A stretch of 64,000 nucleotides of DNA from Muscardinus avellanarius (GCA_963383645.1 OY726560.1:29793173-29857172); one strand, 5' to 3'; positions 46,145-57,553 are shown, counted from the first letter of the stretch. Translations and numbers: made by a program. The notes: generated by a model not told the origin, from the sequence alone.

Positions 46145-46520
46145 TTTAATTTTTATTTTTGGTAATAAGGAATGAAGCCAGGCAAAGTCTATCTTTAAAC
46201 TATACTCCTAGCCCTTTTTTTTTTTTTGTGGTACTGGGGTTCCTGGAAGCCCTTCTACCTTAGGGCTACACTCCCAGACTTATTTTATGCTTTTTTTTTT
46301 TTTTTTTTTGAAACAGAGTCTCTTAAGTCAGCGCTGCTGGCTTCGAACCTGCAGGATCCTTCCTGTCTCTGCCTCCCAATCACAGGGATTACAAGCATGC
46401 ACCATCACACCCAGCCCATTTTTTTTTTTAAACAGAGCCTTACTAAGTTGCTGAAACTGACTTTGAACTCATGCTTCTCTCTCAGCCTCCCAAATACTTT
46501 GATTATTGGCACGTACCACC
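46145..46520 (-). mobile_element. Old reverse SINE split by a younger SINE
   Basis: Outer element: ID-like end at 46150-46217 ('GGAATGAAGCCAGGCAAAGT', 'CTATACTCCTAGCCC') and its continuation at about 46416-46520 ('AAACAGAGCCTTACTAAGTT', 'TCTCTCTCAGCCTCCCAAAT'). The pieces join into one long-form SINE once the inner copy is removed. Confidence 0.85.
46218..46415 (-). mobile_element. Young short-form SINE nested in an older SINE
   Basis: Poly-T, 'GGGGTTCCTGGAAGCCCTTC', short linker 'TCTCTTAAGTCAGCGCTGCT', end 'CACCATCACACCCAGCCC'. A short AGCCC(T/A)TTTTT word borders both sides. The 127-codon frame at 46226-46609 is SINE-derived. Confidence 0.9.
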
Positions 46521-46529
46521 TGAATTATT

Positions 46530-47720
46530 TTCTCTTTATAATTAAGAAGCATCTTTTTGTAACAAATGTGAGATGCACATATTTTTTCTTATCAGCTCTC
46601 AAGCATTAGATTTCTTGTTAATGATTCTTGCTTGAAACAACTACTTAGTTGTACTGGTACTATGAAAGTACCAGTGATGAGCAACTATCCTTGATATATA
46701 TACCAGTGCCATAGACTTTATTCTCTCAGTGTCTAGCAATATATGGCTTCATATATTAGTCTTTCCTTTGCCTCATATGGATAACTTTAATTTATGAATG
46801 CACAGTTTTAATCAACAACTTTAATATATGCCATATTGAATTGACTTAATTGCCTATGCATTTCAATTTTTCACATGCTGGATCATGAACTCAGCCTATA
46901 CATATGCTTTTATTTTTATTTAAACATATATATTATGGGCATGATTTGTTTTCACTTATTTTATATATTTAATTAATTTCAACTGATTATTGGGATGGGA
47001 TATTACTTTGTAGAAATAGAATAAGGGATTTTGTAGAGAAAACATTTAATACTTAGGTGAAATTGTGACTTTGGAGATGTTTTACATGTTAATTTATACA
47101 GAGATAGGACTTGGAATCCAAAAGAGATAACTTGTTACAAAAGGAAAAAATGAAGTTTAAGGCTATATCTTATTTGTTATAGACAAGAAGGATAGTCTCT
47201 GTGCACACAATATATATCTTCTAACTTCTAAGTTTGGGTATAGTGAAATACAAGTTAATTATTAAATATCTAATTAAATGAAAAAAAAAAAACTAGAGAA
47301 AACACTACTCAGAATGTCTGTTTAAGTTTATACCTATGGATATGCCAGATTGCACCTGAATTTATTTATTTATTATAATATAAATTATATCAATTTATAA
47401 TAATTGATATTAAAACTAAAATTTCTACCATGCATATTTTAGAAAAGATCACTAGAATGAAGCAGTAATTTATTCCAAAAGTATGGGCTTCCTGAAAACA
47501 GATCTGATATTGTTAGATCTTGGGCATATATTCAGGCAAAGTGATAAGCAGAAATTCATCAGTCTGACAAATTTATGGTGAGATCAAGTAACTAGGCAAG
47601 TTTTATATTTCAAGACAGAAATTCATTATTACTCTTGCAGTAACAGAAAGAATAAAAAAGATATGGGCCCTTTATCTGAAGTGCTAAGATAATAATGGGC
47701 TTATCTTTATTTTGTTTTGC
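46530..47720. other. AT-rich DNA without recognised features
   Basis: Nothing nameable. A 9-bp hairpin at 46653-46675 is at chance level. Confidence 0.45.
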
Positions 47721-47724
47721 TTTT

Positions 47725-47806
47725 GTTGGTACAGAAATAGAATGAACCCAGGGCTTCATCATGCAAGGCAAGCACTCTCTTTCTCTGAACCATATCCTAG
47801 CTCAAT
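47725..47806 (-). mobile_element. Stand-alone ID-like SINE, reverse strand
   Basis: 'GAATGAACCCAGGGCTTCAT', 'GCAAGGCAAGCACTCTCT' and 'ATATCCTAGCTC' match the reverse complement of the ID element. Confidence 0.75.
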
Positions 47807-47954
47807 AAAGGACTTATCTTTTTTAAAAGGGACCTTAATAAATAAATAAAATGAATGAACAATGAATGAATTGCTAACAGTAGTATAAATAGTAGGGAAA
47901 GGAATGGCTGTGGTGCTTAAATCAAAGGTTAATGCAGTAGTGTGAAGCATCCAG

Positions 47955-48456
47955 AATCACCCCAGTGATCTCTGCTTTCTAGTATTCATACTCTTGTGTC
48001 AACCTCTACTCTTTAATGTAGACTGGGTTTATTCACTCACTTCAAATTATGTCAAATTATGAGATGTCATCTGAGACTAGATTACAGAAAGTTTGTAACC
48101 TCTGACTTGGGTCTCTCTGATTCTCTTACTCGCCTATACAGTGCAGAAAGCTGGTTAGACTGAGCTATAGAGAAGTTCATGTATCAAGGAACTGATAACT
48201 CTTAGGCATCAAGTGAGAACCTGAGTCTTGCCAAGAGCTGTGTCAGTGAGTTTGGAAGCAAGGCCTCTCTAAGCTAAACTGTGATATAACTGAAGTTTAG
48301 GGTTAGATTTGATTGACATCTTCTTAGAGAGTTTCAGTCAATTAAGCTCAGGTAAACTGCACCTGTGTTATTGCCTTTCAAAAAATGTGAGTTGAAAAAT
48401 ATATTATGCCTTTAAGTTCTATGGTAATTTGTTACATAGCATTAGATAAGTACTAA
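47955..48456 (+). mobile_element. MLT1-type MaLR LTR
   Basis: Ordered matches to old MLT1 LTRs: 'GATGTCATCTGAGACTAGAT', 'CTGACTTGGGTCTCTCTGAT', 'AGTGAGTTTGGAAGCAAGGC', and the typical end 'GGTAATTTGTTACATAGCAT' + 'TAGATAA'. Confidence 0.65.
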
Positions 48457-48984
48457 AAATGCCTTCCTTGTTTTTATCCACAGTTAGCATCTTGTTTTCA
48501 AGGGTCTGATGACCAGAAAAATGAAAGGATGTACTCGATGATATTCAAAATCTTCACTTTATGTATTTTATGATGATTATTATAAAACTACATGTTTTTT
48601 ATTTTTCAAAATACACTAAGAGAATGGTTATAAAACTGTCACATAAAATTGTATTCATTGGATAACTGAGCACTACTTTATAACTCAATCTTACGAGATT
48701 TTAAAAAGTATATTTAAGCTACAAAACAAGACTGAATATTTTTAAATATCCCACAATGATTCTGATGCTCAGGCAGACTTGAAATGCAACACTAAATTAA
48801 TGTTAATATCTAGAATGCATAAAATTACAGTATACTTTTCTAGAGTATAATAATTATAAAATCAAATTAAATATTTGATGGTGTCATAATATAGCTTTTC
48901 AGCCTTAAAAAGTATTTTCCATTAGCTTCAATATAATGCCCAAGTTTTTAGTAAATATTGCTAGTCCAGCAAGTAATAAAGTCC
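48457..48984. other. AT-rich DNA without recognised features
   Basis: Nothing nameable. Confidence 0.45.
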
Positions 48985-49150
48985 TATATATTGAGCACCT
49001 GTCAGGTTTTGTATTTGATCCCTTAACATCTTTTTTAACCCGATTCTTGTATTATAGATTTTATATTGAATTGGGACTTAGAGAAATAAATTCTACCTCA
49101 GGTTCTATAGACAGAAAATGGCAGAAGTATGATTGGAACTATACACATCT
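48985..49150 (+). mobile_element. MIR element
   Basis: 'TATATTGAGCACCTGTCAGG', 'TGATCCCTTAACATC', 'GGGACTTAGAGAAATAA', 'ATGGCAGAAGTATGATTGGA' + 'ACT' follow the MIR consensus. The 96-codon frame over it (48936-49226) is not a gene. Confidence 0.65.
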
Positions 49151-49798
49151 GACCCCAAATATACTACACCTTGTAAACAAGAAAGTGATATGTTCAATGG
49201 TATCTGATACATGTCAACACTCTTAGTAACATCATAAGGTGAGGGAATTCAAATTTCTTTATATTGATTATGTTTGGAGCAAAATTTTCCTGGAGGATTC
49301 ATTTTGAATCAAGTTGATATTAAACAGTGAGCTGCTAGGCTCCCACTCTTCTCAAGAAATCATATTATTTCAATGACAAATATTACTTATTACTTCAAAA
49401 TTATGAAACAATATGGCAGCAATCATAATGTTCAGTTTAGAGTTTGTTCTGTTGGGGAGTGAAATTGAGAAAAGGTCGTAGTTACTCTGCTCTGATCCAC
49501 TGCCATGTTAGCATTCCAACCACACTCCCCATGGGATGCTGGAAGTTAGTAAGCAATAGTAGCAGGATACACAGATACATACCAATGGGTGTTATATGCA
49601 AAACACGTTGGCTGGGAGACTTTGGCTACAGAATTCTTTATCAGAGTTCTGCCCTGTAGCCTGAGATCCTACTTAATCCTTCATTTTCATTATCCTATAC
49701 AAAATTAAAATATACATCAGTGTCTGAAGGCCCTCCTAACCTCTTCTGACTCTGACTTCCTCTTATCTTATCATCAGAAGATCTTAATTAATTAATTT
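49151..49798. other. Unassigned DNA
   Basis: A 71-codon frame at 49444-49659 has no recognised domain. Confidence 0.45.
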
Positions 49799-49848
49799 TA
49801 TTATTATTATTATTATTATTATTGTTGTTGTTGTTGTTGTTGTTGTTA
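49799..49848. repeat. (ATT)n(GTT)n microsatellite
   Basis: ATT units pass into GTT units. Confidence 0.96.
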
Positions 49849-49987
49849 TTTGCTGAACTCCAGCTTAGAATTCTGCTTCTCAGACAGCAGCCAAAAACAT
49901 CCTGGGGAAAAAGTCACTAAAAATTCAACGAGTTAGGAATTTGAAAGATAATATGAGGAACTACATACACACATGCAGGTGCACGTG

Positions 49988-50014
49988 CACACACACACGC
50001 ACACACACACACAC
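49988..50014. repeat. (CA)n microsatellite with one CG interruption
   Basis: CA units interrupted by one CG. Confidence 0.95.
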
Positions 50015-50019
50015 AGTAG

Positions 50020-50700
50020 GATTAGCTCTCACTGCTTAGGTACACTAACATCCTGTTGAAGAACAATAGGGAGTCCACATTTATCTCACAGGAAAAAACT
50101 TATCATGATACACAGTATACATTTCTAGAGGAACTCTTAAAAGTTTGTTGTATAATCTAAAAGCATAAATAATTAGCAAACTGTAGATTTGATGGAATAA
50201 ATTTTTAGAATTTCAGCAGCATTTGATTGATAAGCCAAGGCAGGCCTCTTTCATTAAAATAATGACTTGGAGTTGTTTATTCACAGATCCTTTAAACATT
50301 AGTATAGATGTTTTGAGGACATTGGTTTAGAGCTTATAGAGGCGAAACTGTACTTCTGTAATGTGACAGATCACTTTCTTCATGATGGAAGATGAAACAG
50401 CCACATTTGGAAATAGCCCTCACCTTTTCTCTCAGCTACCACGAAAATAGAGTTCAATCCAGGAATACAGAGGATATGCGAAGGGAGGAAGAAATCTAGA
50501 TAGTGAAGTTATTACAAGAATTAGATAGCAAATACTGAGAGGAGCAGAGGAATCCCCTTGGGATTAAATTTTGAAGTTGTTTGATCAAGGGAGGCTGAAT
50601 GGAAAACTGGATAAGAATTCACTGGTTTGGCATTTTCCTTGGACATTGGATTTAACACTTTCACAAAGACCCTAGGCTGGAAATGAATTCACTACTAATA
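50020..50700. other. Unassigned DNA
   Basis: Nothing nameable. Confidence 0.45.
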
Positions 50701-50702
50701 CA

Positions 50703-51191
50703 CTATTTATTTATTTATTTATTTACTTATTTATTTGTGGGTCTGGGGATTGAACCCTGGGGCATTTGATCTCTGAGCTACACCCTCTGTCCTATTTTTT
50801 CTTCTTTCTTCTTCTTCTTCTTCTTCTTCTTTTTTTTTTTTTTTTTTTTTGCAGGTCTGGGGATGGAACCCAGGGGCATTCGGCCTCCAAGCTACACCCC
50901 CTGCCCTATTTTTTAGTCTTTATTTTGAAACCAGGTCTCCTCACTGAGTTGTAGAGGGCCTCACTAAGTAGCTGAGGCTGTCCGCGAACCACAATCCTCC
51001 AGTCTCAGCCTCCTGAATGCTGGGATTACAAGCGTTTACCACCATGCCCGGCTTATTCTTCATTTTGAAACAAGGTCTCACTAAGTTTTGGAGGGCCTCA
51101 CTAAGTAGTTGAAGCTGTCCACAAACCCCGATCCTCTGGTGTCAGCCTCCCGAATGCTGAAATTACAAGCGTGCGCCACCATGCCCGGCTT
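50703..51191 (-). mobile_element. Reverse SINE split by another reverse SINE
   Basis: Outer copy: (TTTA)n tail 50703-50738, ID-like end 50739-50797 ('GTCTGGGGATTGAACCCTGG', 'GAGCTACACCCTCTGTCC'), resuming at about 51053 ('TTCATTTTGAAACAAGGTCT') and ending 'GCCACCATGCCCGGC' near 51189. Inner copy: 50850-51052, with its own full ID-like end and B1-like head, plus a (TTC)n/poly-T tail at 50800-50850. Both are long-form. Confidence 0.88.
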
Positions 51192-51700
51192 ACCTAACAT
51201 ACCTTTAAGCCTGAAAAATAAATGAACACTGTCAATTGAAATGAAAATGAGTGAGTTACCTCACCAATTAACAAGGACTAAAGAGGCTGAGGGAGATGGA
51301 ATGCAAAATTGTATATTACAAAAGAGACCAGAAGCTTCTCCAGAGAATATGTTCCACAAGAGGCCCAGGGGACACATCAGTGGTCACCAGGGTCGCCAGA
51401 AAAGTGTGGGAGTGAGCAGCACCAGCACTGCCAGGAGAACAGGTTTCCATAGAGTTGGCCTAATTGTTACTCAAGGGATTACTGTGTGCCCAGGGAAAGA
51501 GAGGCCGAAAGACAGCACTTAACAGGAAGGAGCCAGGAGATAATAATTATCATAACTCAGCCTAAGTGGCTTCTCATGATGCACATGGGGTCACTGGGCA
51601 TAAAAATGACAGAACAACATCAGAACTGCTTAATATTAAAAAATGGAATCTGCTTCCCACACAGGCCAAGGTAATACATAAAAAAGAGTACTGCATACCA
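51192..51700 (+). other. Less AT-rich block with overlapping frames, unknown origin
   Basis: 51241-51522 is an open frame of 93 codons with basic and polar composition ('RPRGHISGHQGRQKSVGVSS'), followed by an overlapping frame at 51486-51674. Composition differs from the flanks, and the segment resembles retrotransposon internal DNA more than an exon. I recognise no domain and see no splice or promoter context. Confidence 0.35.
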
Positions 51701-52170
51701 GACAGGATGATAAATCACCATTAAAGACAAATATCTAAAGGATATAAGGGCTGTGATCATTACTATATCTTTATTTCATTAACTAATTTGTTCTCTTTGG
51801 AAAATTAATGGAATATAGAAAATGATTACAGAACGCAGAACTTGACTAAATAGTATCCTCATCACAGCCATAGGACTGGATGTGTTATCTAGTCTATAGC
51901 AAATTAATAAGCTATCTTATGAATGACATAGTCATAGCAGTGGTGATTATTTTGTTTTACATTTCAATGAGAAGAAAGCTTAAGAAGCAGTTTGTAGTCA
52001 TGTGATACAGTTGAAAATATTTCTTCATAGTTTTACTTTGGAGATATATGAATAGTTCTGCTTTACCTTTATATTCCAAAGAATATGGGATAGTCTATAG
52101 AACATTATTTTAATCCATTACATCAATGACATCATGTTGATAGGACAGAATGAGCAAGTGGTAGCTAGTA
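51701..52170. other. Unassigned AT-rich DNA
   Basis: Nothing nameable. Confidence 0.45.
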
Positions 52171-52177
52171 CCATAAA

Positions 52178-53345
52178 GGTAGTCATACATCTTAATGGGA
52201 TATAAGATGATAGAGACATACATGCATACATCACCCTATTAGCCCTTGGCCAGTTCCTGCTCCATTCCTTCTCCCACCCTCCTTCTCAAGCTTGGCTTAG
52301 TGATTGAATTTCATATGTTTGTTAAAGTACATCATGTGCATTAGAGAATTTCCCTCTTGTCCACTCTCATTCCCTCAGGTGGCCTTATTTGCTAATCTGT
52401 ACAATCTCCTTTTTCATCTAGAGTTCTTCCTATGACTTATTTCTCCCTAGCTTTTGCATATTAGAGAAAGCATCCTATTTCTTATTTTTTCTGACTGACT
52501 AATCTCACTTAGCATAATGTGTTCCAGTTCCATCCATTTCTCTATGTATGATGTAATTGTGTTTTTCTTTATGGCTGAGTAAAATTTCATTGTGTACATT
52601 TCCTACAGCTTTGTTACCCATTCATTTGTTGATGGATATCTTGTATGGTTCCATATTTTTGCAATGGTGAAAAAGAAATGCAGAAAACACTTCCACTCAG
52701 GATTTCCCACAAAAAATAATATATTTAGGAATAAACTTAACCAAGGAGGTAAAAGACCTTTACAAAAAATTATAAAATATTGAAAAAAGGAAATTGCAGA
52801 AGACCTTAGAAGATAAAAATATTTTCCATGTTCATAGAGAGGCAGAATAAATATCATCAAAATGGCCATACTTCCAAAAGTGATATACAGATTCAATACA
52901 ATACCCATTAAATTACCAAGATCATTCCTCACAGACATAGAAAAATTAGTCCTTAAATTTATCCAGAACAATGAAATACCCAGAATAGCCAAAGTAATTC
53001 TTAGCAACAAAAACCATGCAGGAAGAATCCCAATACCTGATTTTAAACTTTACTACCCAGCCATAGTGTGGATTTGTTTCCAAGTCTTCTATCTACTCTG
53101 TTCCATTGGTCTATGTATCTATTTTTGTGCCAGTATTATGCTGTTTTTATTACTATGGCTGGGTAGCCAATTGACTTTTGACAAAGGGACCAAAAACATA
53201 TACTGGATAAAAGATAGCCTATTCAACAAATGGTGTTGGCAAAACTGGTTAGCCATTTGCATAAAAATGAAAATAAATTCCACTTTCTCACCCTGCACAA
53301 GACTCAATTCAAGATGGATCAAAGACTTGGAAATATAGTCTATAC
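52178..53345 (-). mobile_element. L1 with 5' inversion and a further small inversion
   Basis: 52178-52664 is antisense L1 3' UTR and ORF2 end ('CATACATCTTAATGGGATAT', 'TCCATTTCTCTATGTATGAT', 'CATTCATTTGTTGATGGATA'). From 52665 the strand changes to sense ORF2 ('GGAATAAACTTAACCAAGGA', 'AACAAAAACCATGCAGGAAG', 'TTGACTTTTGACAAAGGGAC'), as after twin priming. Within the sense arm, 53067-53166 is flipped in place. The longest frame in the window (158 codons, 52862-53338) runs across the flip by chance. Confidence 0.85.
53067..53166 (-). other. 100-bp in-place inversion inside the L1 arm
   Basis: 'CTACCCAGCCATAG' at 53053-53066 is repeated inverted as 'CTATGGCTGGGTAG' at 53153-53166. The DNA between ('GTCTTCTATCTACTCTGTTC', 'GGTCTATGTATCTATTTTTG') is the reverse complement of what L1 ORF2 should have at this place. 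Normal sense L1 resumes at 53167. Confidence 0.85.
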
Positions 53346-53349
53346 TGCT

Positions 53350-54135
53350 GTTAGGAATCCACTGGCTATGGGTGTGCCAGTGGTAATCCTCCAAGATTTA
53401 AAAAAAGTAAAGCTGCATCTCAAATTCTTTTCAAAAAAGGGTGCATATTACTCATAGAGATCTATGGATTTTTGTCAAGAGCACCTTTCAGAGTTGAAAT
53501 ATCTTGCTCATATACCAGGTAGAGCAAAGTTAAGGATAAAATCTATAGTAGGTTTACAGTGATCCAAGCAACTCTGCCACCTAGGCCATATATACTGCAC
53601 AATACTGTGGTGTCGGAGTTTTCAGTAGTGGGAAAATATATAATATGGAAGTAATTCAATGTTCTAGAGGTAGAGTTCAAATGCATAATTTTGCATTCTT
53701 TAGCTGTCCATGCAATGCTCAGCAAAGTATTATTTTCTTAGTAAAATGGTTTTTGCATATACTAACCTCTTCTACTAGAGTTAAATTTCTTCTTCATTGA
53801 TACATATATATATATATATATATAGTAGTTATACACATATATACAAACATTTACATACATATATGTATGTTTGTATGTATGTATATTATTTATGCACACA
53901 TTCATGTATATATTTATTCCTAAGTCTTTAGTTTTGTTCCATACACAAATCTATACATATATTCATGTATTAATTCCTAGGATTTTGGTAATATCCCAAA
54001 TCTTTGTTAGTAGCTTATAGGAAAAAAAGACTTAAAAAACAGAGAAAGGAATGTTTAGCAGGAAGCAAAACAAGGATAGATGCACAGCAATGATAGTGAA
54101 GTGTCAAGTGCATCACATCCCACATTAACACCTGC
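53350..54135. other. Unassigned DNA with a short (TA)n
   Basis: (TA)n at about 53804-53823 and ATGT/TGTA-rich DNA to 53890. No other nameable element. Confidence 0.45.
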
Positions 54136-54139
54136 TAAG

Positions 54140-54480
54140 AAGTATTCATTAGCAAAGAATAACCAAGCATATAAAGGTATTGCTCAGTTTTTATTAGCCA
54201 CTTTATTATTGACTTTTTGGAAATAGGCATGTTAGACACATAAAGTGATTGGTCACAGTGGCTATGACAGCAGATATGTTTAGGTCCTACCATTCTAGAG
54301 TCAGTGGTTTTTCTCCATACACATATCCCCACCATAATGTGCTGCCTTCTGGCCATAGGCACAAATCAACAAGGCCAGGTGATCAGGAACTGGAACCTTT
54401 AAAACTGAGGCAAAATAAACCTTTCCTCTTTTTAGTTTGGTACTCATTTACTTTATTAAAATTGATTGGAAATGCATAAT
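54140..54480 (+). mobile_element. MaLR-type LTR
   Basis: 'CACCATAATGTGCTGCCTTC', 'CTGGAACCTTTAAAACTGAG' and 'GCAAAATAAACCTTTCCTC' + 'TTTTTAGTTTGGTAC' follow the 3' half of rodent and other mammalian MaLR LTRs, including its AATAAA signal. The 5' boundary is uncertain. Confidence 0.6.
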
Positions 54481-54621
54481 AAGTACATATTAAGAAGGAA
54501 ACAAAACAAGACTGTGATGATAGAGGAATGAAGCTTGGAGGCACGCCATTAGTTAGATTGCCAAGATTTGGAAACGACTGTTAACGACTGTTAATTAAAA
54601 GGAGCTTAAAAATGAGAAAGG

Positions 54622-54624
<3 letters not shown>

Positions 54625-54692
<68 letters not shown>
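54625..54692. repeat. (AG)n microsatellite
   Basis: About 33 uninterrupted AG units. Confidence 0.97.
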
Positions 54693-54693
<1 letters not shown>

Positions 54694-55284
54694 CATCATG
54701 GAGGAATGGCTTCCAAACTTGTGTGGAGAAAGACCCGTGTATACCCGTGTATACTCTTAAAATAAAAAATAACTAGCCAAAATGAGAAATTTGTTATCAT
54801 TCAGGATGTATTATTGTTGCTTAAGAAAAAAAAAAGCCTTGGAATTTAAATACAGGGAAAATTATACACAACCAAGGGATCCAGAGAGGTGGATCCAGGG
54901 TTATAAGGAAAGTTATGAAATCAGGTAGACATGAAGAGATTGCATTGCAGAATCAGTGCTGAAGTGCTGATGGACACCCAAGATCAGATGCTATTTTTCT
55001 TTATGTAGACAATAAGAAACCCCTGTACCCCCAAAGAATAAATTATACACTGCAACAATAAAATAATTAAATCATCCTTTCTAAATTATTTAGTATGTAG
55101 TATTTCAGTTGTAAATATGTTTTAAACACAAAAATTTTAAATACTCAGAGCAAACACATAGATGGGAGAGTTTAGGTTTATTTTTTATTTTTAATTGTTA
55201 AAAATACAAGTAAAATAAAATAGATAAGACCGTAACAACTGGAGTCTTCAGATGGTTCTTACTTTTTCTGTATTTTGTACTAAT
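54693..55284. other. Unassigned AT-rich DNA
   Basis: Nothing nameable. Confidence 0.45.
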
Positions 55285-55511
55285 AGAAATTACTATGGCC
55301 GGGCGTGGTGGTGCATGCTTGTAATCTCCACGCTTGGGAGGCAGAGACAGGAGGATCGCGCAAGGTTCAAAGCCAACCATGCTGGCTTAAGAGACCCTGT
55401 TTCCAAAGAAAAAAAAATATAAAATAGGTCTGGGAGTGTAGCCCAAAGGGAGAAGGGCTTCTAGGAACCCCAGTACCACCAAAAAAAAAAAAAAAAAAAG
55501 AAATTACCATG
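55285..55511 (+). mobile_element. Young short-form SINE
   Basis: 'GCCGGGCGTGGTGGTGCATG', 'CCATGCTGGCTTAAGAGACC', poly-A. Target duplication AGAAATTACTATG (55285-55297) and AGAAATTACCATG (55499-55511), one change. Confidence 0.93.
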
Positions 55512-55551
55512 ATAAAAACGTGAATAACAGTCAAGATTAAAACCTAGGTAA

Positions 55552-55638
55552 CAGGGGCTGGGTATGCATTCCAAGTGCAATAACAAGATTCTGGTCCAAT
55601 CCCAACACCATCAAATAAAATAAAATAAAATAAAAGCT
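55552..55638 (+). mobile_element. ID-like SINE with (AAAAT)n tail
   Basis: 'GGGGCTGGGTATGCATTCCA' and 'TCTGGTCCAATCCCAACACC' with an A-rich tail; a diverged ID-like copy. Confidence 0.6.
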
Positions 55639-55692
55639 AACTATCCAAAATAATTTGAAACAAAAACAATATAAACAAGAGAGGTGATATAT

Positions 55693-55798
55693 TGTCAGGC
55701 GTGGTGGCACATGCTTATTAATCTCTGTGCTGGGAGTATAGCCCAGAGGTAAAAAGCCCCTGGGTTCCACCCCTAGTATCACACACAAAAAAAAAGGT
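55693..55798 (+). mobile_element. SINE with large internal deletion
   Basis: B1-like head 'GTCAGGCGTGGTGGCACATG' runs to 'TTAATCTCTGTGCT' and then joins the ID-like end 'GGGAGTATAGCCCAGAGGTA'; about 100 bp of the middle are absent. Confidence 0.85.
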
Positions 55799-55799
55799 A

Positions 55800-57240
55800 A
55801 CAAAAAAGAGTTGATATATTAAAATAAAATATAAAAGGAGATGATGAGAGTAATATACTCAAGCATAGGACTGTAACTATATGTTTCAATTTTGTAATGC
55901 TAGACATAATTCAATAATAAAGGATAAGGAGAAAAGACATTCTAAGGAAAAAGTGTTTATCCTCAAGATATAGAAGTCTTAAAGCCATCAGGTATTAGTG
56001 AGTAAATTATTTCTTTCTAGGCACTAAATGTCAGCTGGCTGCTCAGGAAGAATTAATTTAGTGGGTTATAACTTTAGAACATACAAGTTAATGTCAAATC
56101 ATGAAATAATCATCACATAATTAGTTTTATTAATAATGGTAATATATTTATGCTATACTCCACAATCAGCAATATTCTTCCAGTAAATGACTCAGTACGA
56201 ATAAGTTAAATACTTTGGAAGCTAATTAACTTTGTCAGTCTCTAAACACCATTTAACATAACAAGTGATCTACTAGATGGCGGAAGTTGACCTAAAGAAG
56301 AGAAATGTGCTCAGCAAGTGAAAATACTACTTTTGTTTTAATCTTTGCCATTTACACTGTATAATGGTCTTCAACTGATTAATCCTCTTACAAATACTTA
56401 AGAAAAATTTACATGTTTGTATTGTTATTCATTACATCCTTTTTTGAATATCTGTTTCCACATTTCAAGGCTGCTGACCTCTGGGGTGTTGCATACCTCC
56501 TTTCAGTGGTTTCTAATGCCAAATTCAAGAAAGAAGTTAGAACTATGCACACATAACAAAAATAAAAGACAAAAATTGTTTATTGCACTCATATAATTCT
56601 CCCAGGAGGATTTTGATTGGTTTTTAAATTACAAATTACATTAAAAATCATATATATGTAGTACCTTAAATCACAAGTCATGCTTATTTAGTTTTATTTT
56701 TATTCATCACCATAAAGAAATAAGCACTTCTTTTGTGTGCCATGAACATGGAGGTAATTTTAAACAAAAGAAAAATCAACCAGATGAGATTTTTAAACTT
56801 TGTTCTTTATTTAGAGAAATTTATAGTACTCATATTTTCTGAAGAATATGCTGATGCTCCTAGTATTATTCCCTATCAAATAAAAGCAAATAAAAATAAA
56901 TTTGCATATGCTTTGGTTTTTATTACAATATAGATTTCAATATCCTTGGGAAATGTTTTTACTTATGTACTTAATAAAGATAACTGAATGGTGCCAGAAA
57001 TTGTTAAAATCACTCAAACCAATTATATTTTATAGCTTGTGTCCTTATGACACTGAGACCTATCTTTCAATATTTCTGAATGTTGAAACAAATGATTACA
57101 GGTTCTTAAACATCTTAACAACAATGGTTGACATTTTGATTGATTTCCTATAATCATTTGTTAGGAAAACATGTAGTGAGTAGTGACAATGTAAAAGATA
57201 TTGTCTATAACATAACATACTAATTTGTAGGATAGAAAAT
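55800..57240. other. AT-rich DNA without recognised features
   Basis: Short frames at 56733-57153 have no domain. Probably old decayed repeats. Confidence 0.45.
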
Positions 57241-57241
57241 A

Positions 57242-57456
57242 TTTGAATTTAATGCCGGGCGTGGTGGCGCACGCTTGTAATCCCCGCGCTTGGGAGGCGG
57301 AGACAGGAGGATCGCGCAGGTTCGAAGCCAGCCGCGCTGGCGTAAGAGACCCTGTTTCAAAACTATAAAATAGGTCTGGGAGCGTAGCCCGGAGGTAGAA
57401 GGGCTTCCAGGAACCCCAGTACCACCAAAAAAAAAAAAAAAAAATTGAATTTCAAT
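57242..57456 (+). mobile_element. Youngest-looking short-form SINE
   Basis: Starts GCCGGGCGTGGTGGCGCACG at 57254 and keeps nearly all CpGs ('CCCCGCGCTTGGGAGGCGGA', 'GATCGCGCAGGTTCGAAGCC'). Target duplication TTGAATTTAAT and TTGAATTTCAAT. Frames here are SINE-derived. Confidence 0.95.
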
Positions 57457-57492
57457 AAACATTTTGATCAACTTAAAATGCAGTTAATATGA

Positions 57493-57516
57493 TGGAGGCT
57501 ATATTTATTATTATTA

Positions 57517-57553
<37 letters not shown>

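Noticed and set aside
46653..46675. Perfect 9-bp hairpin ACTGGTACT/AGTACCAGT with a 5-bp loop
   Set aside because: A few such stems are expected by chance in 64 kb; no terminator or RNA context.
52862..53338. Longest open frame of the window (158 codons)
   Set aside because: It reads through sense L1 ORF2, then through a locally inverted piece, then L1 again. It is a chance frame.
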